Source of the DNA: Alistipes sp. CAG:514 | GTDB taxonomy: Bacteria > Bacteroidota > Bacteroidia > Bacteroidales > UBA932 | NCBI GenBank assembly: GCA_000431015.1 | Contig: HF986059.1 | Location: 9,829 to 21,974 of the forward strand | Reading direction: 5' to 3' | DNA length: 12,146 nt | Part shown: piece after piece, positions 7,192-12,146 of the stretch | Layout: each line of letters opens with the position of its first letter | How positions within the stretch are numbered: position 1 is the stretch's first letter | Made by a program: the position numbers and the translations under genes | Notes under the pieces: generated by a model | Told to the model about the DNA's origin: nothing | The model's input: the letters and a program-made list of their open reading frames with translations, nothing else | The model's database searches: none

Positions 7192-8724
7192 ATGAAATAT
7201 TACGATAAGCTTATTTTCGAACTCTCCAAAGAGGGGAGAGTCGGCTATTCCCTCGGCAAGAACGAGTGGACTTCCACCACTGACGAGATTCCGGCTGGCC
7301 TCAGAAGGTCTGAGGCAGTTGGACTTCCTCAGGTGAGCGAGGTTGATGTCGTGCGTCACTACACGAACCTTTCCCAGATGAATTTCGGTGTGGACACCGG
7401 ATTCTATCCTCTGGGAAGCTGCACGATGAAGTACAACCCGAAGATCAACGAGGAGATCGCCGGGATGAAGGGCTTCCTCGGGCTGCACCCGCTCCAGCCG
7501 GCATCCACGGTACAGGGAGCTCTGGAGGTCTACTACAATATGGACAAGGCCCTTTCCGCTATCACGGGCATGGCCAGCTTCACGTTTGATCCTTGCGCCG
7601 GAGCCCATGGTGAGCTGACCGGTCTGATGATCATGCGTCAGTACCACATCCTTAACGGGGATCTGAAGAGAACCAAGGTGATCGTGCCGGACAGCGCTCA
7701 CGGTACAAACCCTGCCAGCGCCGCTGTCTGCGGTCTGGAAGTGGTTGTCGTTAAGTCCAAGGCAGACGGTCTCGTGGACGTGAACGACCTCAAACCGCTT
7801 TTGGGCGACGACATCGCCGGCATCATGATGACGAACCCTAACACCCTCGGACTCTTCGAGAAGGACATAGAGGAGATCGCCGCCCTCATCCACGGATGCG
7901 GAGGCCTTCTCTACTATGATGGAGCGAACATGAACCCGCTCATCGGCGTGGCCCGTCCAGGCGATATGGGATTCGACATCCTGCACCTGAACCTGCACAA
8001 GTCGTTCTCCACCCCTCACGGTGGCGGCGGTCCAGGCTCAGGCCCTGTCGGAGTCTGCGAGAAACTGGTCCCTTACCTGCCTGTTCCTAAGGTGGTCAAG
8101 GATGAATATGGCCAGTTCAAGGTGCGTGGACGTGCCGGTGTGGGCAAGAGCGATGTGCGGAAAAACGCTGACGGCTGTGAGAAATCCGCCGGCGAGGTGT
8201 CCGGATTCCTGGGCAACTTCGGCGTGATCCTGCGCGCCTACGCCTACATCCTCACCCTCGGCCGTGAGAACGTCAAGTTGGTCGGCAAGTACGCCACCCT
8301 TGGAGCCAACTACATCAAGGAGAGCCTCAAGGAGTACTACAAGCTTCCGATACCGACAGTGTGCAAGCACGAGTTCGTCTATGACGGCCTTGTCAACGAC
8401 GGCTCAAGGAAGGCCGCTGACGGCACCACCGAGCGTGAGGGAGCCACGACTCTGGACGTGGCCAAGAGGCTGCTCGACTTCGGTTTCCACGCTCCGACGA
8501 TCTACTTCCCTCTGCTCTTCCACCAGGCCATCATGATCGAGCCTACGGAGACGGAGTCGATCGAGACCCTGGACGCGTTCATCGATGTGATGAAGGAGAT
8601 CGCGCTTGAGGCCGCCGAGGATCCGGCCATCCTGAAGAGCGCCCCTCACAACGCGCCGATCACCCGTCCGGACGAGACCACGGCTGCGCGCCAGCCGATC
8701 CTCAAGTACCAGGACGAGGAGTAA
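7192..8724 (+). CDS. gcvPB: Glycine dehydrogenase (decarboxylating) subunit 2 (P protein, beta)
   Basis: A 510-residue PLP-bearing half of the split P protein. Features in order: N-terminal YYDKLIFELSKEGRVGYSL, substrate-region GSCTMKYNPKIN (75-86), DSAHGTNPASA (167-177), MTNPNTLG, YYDGANMN, and the cofactor site LHKSFSTPHGGGGPG with Lys270 as the predicted PLP lysine. Further on come GNFGVILRAYAYI, a CKHEFV strand, GFHAPTIYFPL and MIEPTETES, with a C-terminal tail ending in QPILKYQDEE. The family is often somewhat shorter. Extra residues are seen around VRKNADGCEK (about 320-330) and in the loop NDGSRKAADGTTEREGATT (about 402-420), which may be lineage-typical loops. It follows gcvPA by 5 nt and is the last gene before a strong terminator. 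The L protein gene is not adjacent. Confidence 0.97.
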   Translation: MKYYDKLIFELSKEGRVGYSLGKNEWTSTTDEIPAGLRRSEAVGLPQVSEVDVVRHYTNLSQMNFGVDTGFYPLGSCTMKYNPKINEEIAGMKGFLGLHPLQPASTVQGALEVYYNMDKALSAITGMASFTFDPCAGAHGELTGLMIMRQYHILNGDLKRTKVIVPDSAHGTNPASAAVCGLEVVVVKSKADGLVDVNDLKPLLGDDIAGIMMTNPNTLGLFEKDIEEIAALIHGCGGLLYYDGANMNPLIGVARPGDMGFDILHLNLHKSFSTPHGGGGPGSGPVGVCEKLVPYLPVPKVVKDEYGQFKVRGRAGVGKSDVRKNADGCEKSAGEVSGFLGNFGVILRAYAYILTLGRENVKLVGKYATLGANYIKESLKEYYKLPIPTVCKHEFVYDGLVNDGSRKAADGTTEREGATTLDVAKRLLDFGFHAPTIYFPLLFHQAIMIEPTETESIETLDAFIDVMKEIALEAAEDPAILKSAPHNAPITRPDETTAARQPILKYQDEE

Positions 8725-8730
8725 TTGAAT

Positions 8731-8767
8731 AACCGGTCACCGAAAAAGTCGAGGTGACCGGTTTTTT
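8731..8767 (+). terminator. Strong intrinsic terminator of the gcv operon
   Basis: A perfect 11-bp stem, AACCGGTCACC (8731-8741) with GGTGACCGGTT (8753-8763), encloses an 11-nt loop and runs into six T (8762-8767). It starts 6 nt after the gcvPB stop and insulates the gcv operon from the tRNA unit. Confidence 0.93.
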
Positions 8768-8787
8768 ACTCCTTTTTCAGAAAAAGA

Positions 8788-8818
8788 TTTGCAATTAAGA
8801 ACTTTTTCCTTATCTTTG
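8788..8818 (+). promoter_or_regulatory. Consensus Bacteroidota promoter for tRNA-Ala
   Basis: A -33 TTTG (8788-8791), a 19-nt spacer and a -7 TATCTTTG (8811-8818) match the Bacteroidota housekeeping promoter exactly. The -7 box ends 10 nt before the mature tRNA 5' end, so the precursor leader would be only a few bases. The SEC-C gene after the tRNA probably uses the same promoter. Confidence 0.88.
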
Positions 8819-8828
8819 CAGTCCCAAT

Positions 8829-8901
8829 GGGGTATTAGCTCAGTTGGTAGAGCGTTTGAATGGCATTCAAAAGGTCAGGAGTTCGATTCTCCTATGCTCC
8901 A
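8829..8901 (+). tRNA. tRNA-Ala, anticodon GGC
   Basis: A complete 73-nt cloverleaf. The acceptor GGGGTAT (8829-8835) pairs with ATGCTCC (8894-8900), including G-T wobbles. The D arm GCTC/GAGC holds the loop AGTTGGTA. The anticodon stem TTTGA/TCAAA encloses ATGGCAT, giving anticodon GGC, which reads GCC and GCU alanine codons. The T arm AGGAG/CTCCT holds the loop TTCGATT. The discriminator base is A at 8901. The next bases are CTT, so the CCA end is not encoded and must be added after transcription. A consensus promoter lies directly upstream. Confidence 0.97.
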
Positions 8902-8943
8902 CTTCCCGTTGAACAAGTATATTCCAGTCCCTTCTTTCATTTT

Positions 8944-10107
8944 ATGAATCAGAAGCGCAGCACCATATTCAAGGCTCTCGAAAGTTTCCCAAGAGTCGAG
9001 TTGGAGGACATCCGCCAGTACTTTGGTGCCGATGTCCCGACGAAAGTCCGCAAGAGCGAGTTTGTGGACAGACTTGGCGCGTACATCATCGAGAAGCCAG
9101 CCGAATGGCTCGGAAGGATGCTGGAAAGGGATCTGAGGCTCCTGAAGAGGCTTGTGGATGCCGGCCCGGGAGTGCCTCTCTACCTTGACTATCCGGATTT
9201 CCCGTCTGTCCTGGAGACCATCAGGCTCCTTGGCTCGGACACGTCCGACGAGAACTTCCGTGAGGTCTGGATTCCCAAGGACTTCTACGACGTGGTCGCC
9301 CCTCACATAGACAACGTACTGATGGAGGGTCAGGAGAGCGGACTCTTCGAGACCGAGCAGGCCGCGTTGGGCTACCTCAGTCTCTACGGCATCATGACCA
9401 CTGACGAGTTCTTCGACTGCATGCTGGACTACTGGGAGTACTCGGGCAGGCACAGCATCGAGTATTTCACGAATATGGTCTACGACAGCCCGGTGATGAA
9501 GCTCTGCCGCGTCGATCATGACGGCGGACGCTACCTGAGCGCGCCGAACATATTCGACCCCGATGAGATCCTGACCGGAAGGAAGGAATATTCCGGGATA
9601 GAGTCATTGCGCCCCTTCACACCGCAGGATGCTCTCAAGGCCGGTGCCGGTTCCCCGTACTTCGTCTACGGCCTGGACTCCGAGGAGGGCCGGCGTCTTG
9701 TCGAGATGCTCGGCAACCTTGGCTACAAGGGTGAGGATCTCGCACGTGAGGAGCATGACATCTGGATGAACGCCCAGATGATCGGCAAGACCGACACCAC
9801 CGAGGCGATATTTGCCAGCGTCACCCGCAAGCAGGATGGGATCGAGTCCTTCGAGGACTACGACGAGTGCATGGAGATCGTCGCCGCCTATGCGAACACC
9901 CTCCCCAAGTGGCTCCTGAAGGGCTATTCCTCCAACGAGGTCAACAGCCTCAAGGTAGTCCTCCAGACTGAGGACGACCCTCTCCTGTCCATGATCAGGA
10001 AGAACCCTCTCCTGGGTCTCTTCGTCCCCCCGACCCCACCGGACGCCCCCTGCCCCTGCGGCAGCCACCTCTCCTACCGCCACTGCCACGGCAAGAACCA
10101 GAATTGA
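8944..10107 (+). CDS. SEC-C motif protein, 387 residues, function unknown
   Basis: A soluble 387-residue protein ending in a SEC-C zinc motif, CxCx8CH (Cys370, Cys372, Cys381, His382, in PCPCGSHLSYRHCHG). SEC-C motifs occur as small zinc-binding C-terminal tags in SecA and in many uncharacterised proteins. The N-terminal part (about 8-50: FKALESFPRVELEDIRQYFG, KSEFVDRLGAYI) has the look of a short helical SAP/Rho-N-like module, but I cannot confirm that. The middle is acidic, with many aromatic residues (FFDCMLDYWEY, YFTNMVYD). No membrane segment or signal peptide is present. The frame stays open back into the tRNA, but ATG 8944 is the first start outside it. No terminator or -7 box lies in the 42-nt gap, so the mRNA is probably produced from the tRNA promoter. 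Confidence 0.82.
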   Translation: MNQKRSTIFKALESFPRVELEDIRQYFGADVPTKVRKSEFVDRLGAYIIEKPAEWLGRMLERDLRLLKRLVDAGPGVPLYLDYPDFPSVLETIRLLGSDTSDENFREVWIPKDFYDVVAPHIDNVLMEGQESGLFETEQAALGYLSLYGIMTTDEFFDCMLDYWEYSGRHSIEYFTNMVYDSPVMKLCRVDHDGGRYLSAPNIFDPDEILTGRKEYSGIESLRPFTPQDALKAGAGSPYFVYGLDSEEGRRLVEMLGNLGYKGEDLAREEHDIWMNAQMIGKTDTTEAIFASVTRKQDGIESFEDYDECMEIVAAYANTLPKWLLKGYSSNEVNSLKVVLQTEDDPLLSMIRKNPLLGLFVPPTPPDAPCPCGSHLSYRHCHGKNQN

Positions 10108-10386
10108 CGCCCCGCCAAGATCGTCACCGCGTTTTTCATTGAGAGGCTTGTTGACCTTGTGACGCACGACCATAACGCAAAGACAAAGCATTCACCGGGA
10201 ACCAGTACCGGAAGCGGTACCGGGACTGCCGGCGGCTGGTGGAGGGGGATGCCCGCTTCGCCTACATGGGCGAATAAGAGAGGGACTCGGGGCAACAAGC
10301 TGGAGCGGCGATGCTGGTCAGAGGCCTGGACGACAAGGAGATTGACAACTATTTCAGCGACATGATGACAGAGAAGGAGATGCGCC

Positions 10387-10424
10387 CCTACATCGAGGGC
10401 GCAAGGCGGCAGGGTTACCGCCAG
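10387..10424 (+). repeat. Direct repeat, copy 1 (38 nt)
   Basis: This 38-nt segment recurs at 10460-10497, a 73-nt offset, with only two mismatches (C/T at the 18th base and T/C at the 31st). It encodes YIEGARRQGYRQ in the 10176-10457 frame. It looks like a partial tandem duplication of the gene tail. Confidence 0.9.
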
Positions 10425-10459
10425 TTGTATGGATGTCAGCAAAAAGCCCGGAAATAGAT

Positions 10460-10497
10460 CCTACATCGAGGGCGTAAGGCGGCAGGGCTACCGCCAG
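10460..10497 (+). repeat. Direct repeat, copy 2 (38 nt)
   Basis: Second copy of the segment at 10387-10424. It encodes YIEGVRRQGYRQ, shifted by one base relative to copy 1's frame, and continues into DFEEG before a stop at 10543. The two substitutions are one Ala/Val change and one silent Gly change. Confidence 0.9.
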
Positions 10498-10633
10498 GAC
10501 TTCGAGGAGGGCTCTGGGCGCGGCGGCCACTATCTTGACTTATGAGCAGGTTGGGGCTCGGGGATGTGTGAAGAGTAGGCTATTCCCTTATTATTGGCTC
10601 CATTAGCCTTTCCTTTCCTTTCCGGTCTTTAAC

Positions 10634-11980
10634 CTAGTCCGCCAGGCAGGTGTCCATCAGGTCGGCTATCTCTTGGCGGTCAAGGTTTTGGCCGATGAAG
10701 ACTATTTTGATCATCCGGTCGCCGTAGACCGTATCCCAGTCCTTGCGCAGGTTCTTGTCCCGGCGCATCATCTCTTGAAGCTGATCTTCCGGCATCGTGG
10801 CGAACCAGAGGCCGGCGTCCTTGATGGATTTCTGGACACCGGACTGTTCGAAGAGGTAGCATTTGTCTTTCTCGTCCGCGAAGTAGCAAAGTCCTTTCGC
10901 ACGGATTATGTTCTTTGGCCATTTCTTTGACACCATCCAGTCGAACTTGTTGATGTCCAGTGGCTGACGGCGATAGTAGACGAAGGTGCCGATGTTATAT
11001 TCCTCAACCTCTCCGCCTTCGTGGTCATGATGATGGTGATGATGCTCATGTTCATGCTCATGCTCATGCTCATGCTCATGTTCATGTTCATGTTCATGTT
11101 CATGCTCATGTTCATGTTCATGCTCCTCGTGGCCGTGTTCCTTATCGTGGTCATCGTCCTCCTCCTCTTGAGGATGTCCGTGATGTTCTTCGTCGTGGCC
11201 GCCGTAATCTTCCTCTGGCTGATCGGAGAGGTTGCCTTCTCCTTCGATGGCGTTGATCCAGGCGGCGGAGGTGGCGGTCTTGTCGAAGTCGAAGAGCTTG
11301 GTGTTTAGTATCTTGTCAAGGTCGATGTCGCCGTAGTCGCACTCTAGGATTGTCACTTTGGGATTCAGAGCCTTCACTATGCCGCGCACTCTGCCTAGCT
11401 CCTCCGGCTTGACTTCCGAGGCTTTGTTCAGAAGCACGATGTTGCAGAACTCGATCTGCTGGATGACGAGGTTCTCAAGGTCGTCCTCTTCCAGATTGTC
11501 CTTTTTGAGGGAGTCTCCGCAGGCGAACTCGCTCTGCATCCTCAGTGCGTCCACAACGGTCACGATGCAGTCAAGTTTCGGGACATTCGTCGGGGCATAT
11601 TCAGGAACGAGCTTCGTGAATGAGCAGATTGTCTGTGCGATCGGGGCTGGCTCGCAGATTCCGCTTGCCTCGATGACAATGTAGTCGAATCGGTTGGTGC
11701 GGCAAAGGTCGTTCAGTTGGGCGACCAGATCCATCTTCAGTGTGCAGCAGATGCAGCCGTTCTGGAGAGGGACCAGACTGTCGTCCGTCGTGTCCACGAC
11801 TCCACCTTTCTGGATGAGGTCGGCATCGATGTTGACTTCGCCTATGTCATTGACTATGACCGCGAACTTGATGCCCTTCTTGTTGGAGAGTATTCTGTTG
11901 ACCAGTGTAGTCTTGCCGCTTCCGAGGTATCCTGTCAGGAGCAGTACCGGTGTTTCCCTGTTTTCCACTGTTATTGTCAT
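10634..11980 (-). CDS. COG0523/CobW-type GTPase metallochaperone with His/Glu-rich linker
   Basis: A 448-residue G3E-family GTPase. Known relatives deliver zinc, cobalt or nickel to proteins, and the metal here cannot be read from sequence. Motifs: Walker A GYLGSGKT (17-24), VNDIGEVNID (43-52), the metal site NGCICC with Cys76, Cys78 and Cys79, the Walker B-like EASG (104-107), and the guanine-specificity motif NKAS (185-188). Residues 262-320 form a His/Asp/Glu-rich linker containing 13 consecutive His-Glu pairs (287-312) and six His (313-318), a likely metal buffer. The CobW C-terminal domain (about 324-448) follows. ATG 11980 is chosen because an in-frame TTG at 12010 lies inside the -7 box and cannot be transcribed. 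It is convergent with the SEC-C gene and apparently monocistronic. Such genes are often induced by zinc starvation, but no Zur-like operator was recognised here. Confidence 0.93.
   Translation of the reverse strand: MTITVENRETPVLLLTGYLGSGKTTLVNRILSNKKGIKFAVIVNDIGEVNIDADLIQKGGVVDTTDDSLVPLQNGCICCTLKMDLVAQLNDLCRTNRFDYIVIEASGICEPAPIAQTICSFTKLVPEYAPTNVPKLDCIVTVVDALRMQSEFACGDSLKKDNLEEDDLENLVIQQIEFCNIVLLNKASEVKPEELGRVRGIVKALNPKVTILECDYGDIDLDKILNTKLFDFDKTATSAAWINAIEGEGNLSDQPEEDYGGHDEEHHGHPQEEEDDDHDKEHGHEEHEHEHEHEHEHEHEHEHEHEHEHEHEHHHHHHDHEGGEVEEYNIGTFVYYRRQPLDINKFDWMVSKKWPKNIIRAKGLCYFADEKDKCYLFEQSGVQKSIKDAGLWFATMPEDQLQEMMRRDKNLRKDWDTVYGDRMIKIVFIGQNLDRQEIADLMDTCLAD
11045..11122 (-). repeat. Hexanucleotide microsatellite coding for (His-Glu)13
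   Basis: Thirteen uninterrupted copies of YTCATG on the plus strand (CATGAR on the coding strand), each encoding His-Glu. Only the Y position varies (C or T). The six-base unit preserves the reading frame whatever the copy number, so slippage would change linker length without breaking the gene. Confidence 0.97.
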
Positions 11981-12007
11981 GGCTGTGATATTATTGTTAA
12001 GTGTATG

Positions 12008-12039
12008 CAAAATTATGATTTTTACTTTAGTTAAGCAAA
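12008..12039 (-). promoter_or_regulatory. Consensus promoter of the COG0523 GTPase gene
   Basis: On the minus strand, TTTG (12036-12039), a 20-nt spacer and TAATTTTG (12008-12015) fit the -33/-7 consensus. Transcription would begin near 12000, leaving a leader of about 20 nt before ATG 11980. This rules out the upstream TTG at 12010 as the start. Confidence 0.75.
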
Positions 12040-12082
12040 TTCTCCTGTCCGGTTGCCTGGACGGTAGGGGCTTTGCCTGGCC

Positions 12083-12146
12083 TCATGAGCGGGAAGGGGT
12101 GCTTTGCTCACGAGAGGCTGCTGTGGCCTAGTCTCGTGAGCGGGAA
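12083..12146. repeat. Related direct and inverted repeats at the right edge
   Basis: TCATGAGCGGGAA (12083-12095) recurs as TCGTGAGCGGGAA (12134-12146) with one mismatch, 51 nt apart. GCTCACGAGA (12106-12115) is the exact reverse complement of TCTCGTGAGC (12132-12141). GGCCT also precedes both GAGCGGGAA segments at short distance. The group is cut by the window edge and may belong to a longer intergenic repeat or to a hairpin upstream of the GTPase promoter. No gene is seen in 12040-12146. Confidence 0.6.

Larger units (their letters stand above)
10176..10545 (+). pseudogene. Decayed coding segment with in-frame stop and duplicated tail
   Basis: No intact gene lies in 10108-10633. One frame (10176-10457) reads like protein: KAFTGNQYRKRYRDCRRLVE, then GDARFAYMGE, a TAA stop at 10275-10277, and in the same frame ERDSGQQAGAAMLVRGLDDK, EIDNYFSDMMTEKEMRPYIE, GARRQGYRQ, ending at TAG 10455-10457. 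After that the motif YIEGxRRQGYRQ recurs in another frame and continues DFEEGSGRGGHYLDL to a TGA at 10543-10545. Charged tails of the EGxRQGY kind are common at the C-terminus of Rpn/PD-(D/E)XK nuclease-type transposases, but the catalytic part is absent and that link is a guess. It could also be a short real gene starting at ATG 10311 (48 residues). I read it as a relic, because there is no clear start and the tail is duplicated out of frame. Confidence 0.5.

Noticed and set aside
7183..8019. Long open frame of 278 residues on the minus strand across gcvPB
   Set aside because: It lies entirely opposite an unmistakable gcvPB, and its protein is Val/His/Leu-rich without motifs. Such antisense frames are common in GC-rich codon usage.
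8860..8943. Upstream extension of the SEC-C protein starting inside the tRNA
   Set aside because: The first 28 codons overlap tRNA-Ala, and part is tRNA sequence read as protein. ATG 8944 is the first start outside the tRNA.
10204..10225. Inverted repeat GTACCG-GAAG-CGGTAC
   Set aside because: A 6-bp hairpin inside the decayed coding segment without a T-run; likely chance or codon-driven.
10159..10365. 68-residue open frame in the decayed region
   Set aside because: Its translation is low-complexity Gly/Thr and Arg/Trp sequence. The neighbouring frame with KRYRDCRRLVE and EIDNYFSDMMTEKE is more protein-like.
10571..10625. Weak hairpin GGCT-CCATT-AGCC followed by TTTCC repeats as a terminator
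   Set aside because: The stem is only 4 bp and the downstream tract is interrupted by C, so I do not call a terminator for either convergent gene.
11045..11122. Possible CRISPR or short tandem repeat array
   Set aside because: The units are six bases long without spacers and lie in frame within a gene, encoding His-Glu pairs.

Overview
The window looks like a chromosomal segment from a member of the Bacteroidota, probably Bacteroidales, with a fairly high GC content by eye. The main evidence is repeated matches to the Bacteroidota sigma-factor -7 box TAnnTTTG ahead of genes: 511-518, 1572-1579, 2822-2829, 8811-8818, and 12008-12015 on the minus strand. Two of these carry a TTTG -33 element at 19-20 nt. 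Other support is the AT-rich leaders without a Shine-Dalgarno sequence, several lipoprotein signal peptides, a BspA-type leucine-rich repeat protein, a formylglycine-generating-enzyme-fold (SUMF1) lipoprotein, and a split P-protein glycine cleavage operon. Genus cannot be fixed from this sequence.

Layout. Positions 1-369 (minus) hold the N-terminal part of a lipoprotein that runs off the left edge. It is divergent from a YitT-family membrane protein (562-1494), which ends at a small candidate terminator. Next come an unrecognised 157-residue soluble protein (1607-2080) and, 17 nt later, a leucine-rich repeat protein without a signal peptide (2098-2793). A lipoprotein with two SUMF1-like domains, the first degenerate, follows (2860-4311). 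After it lies the glycine cleavage cluster gcvT-gcvH-gcvPA-gcvPB (4348-8724), closed by a strong intrinsic terminator (8731-8767). A well-formed promoter then drives tRNA-Ala(GGC) (8829-8901), and a SEC-C zinc-motif protein begins 42 nt after the tRNA (8944-10107).

Positions 10108-10633 contain no intact gene. They hold a decayed coding segment with one in-frame stop and a duplicated 38-nt tail. On the minus strand, 10634-11980 encodes a COG0523/CobW-type metallochaperone GTPase whose linker contains a His/Glu microsatellite. It has its own consensus promoter at 12008-12039. The last ~70 bases carry related direct and inverted repeats cut by the window edge.

How the genes work together: the only clear pathway is glycine cleavage. 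GcvPA/GcvPB decarboxylate glycine, GcvH carries the aminomethyl group on lipoyl-lysine, and GcvT moves the one-carbon unit to tetrahydrofolate. The dihydrolipoyl dehydrogenase (L protein) is not in the window. The other genes are single housekeeping or accessory genes with no evident shared pathway. I see no convincing new multi-gene system. The points most worth a second look are the His-Glu repeat tract, the decayed duplicated segment, the eroded tandem SUMF1 domain and the right-edge repeats.
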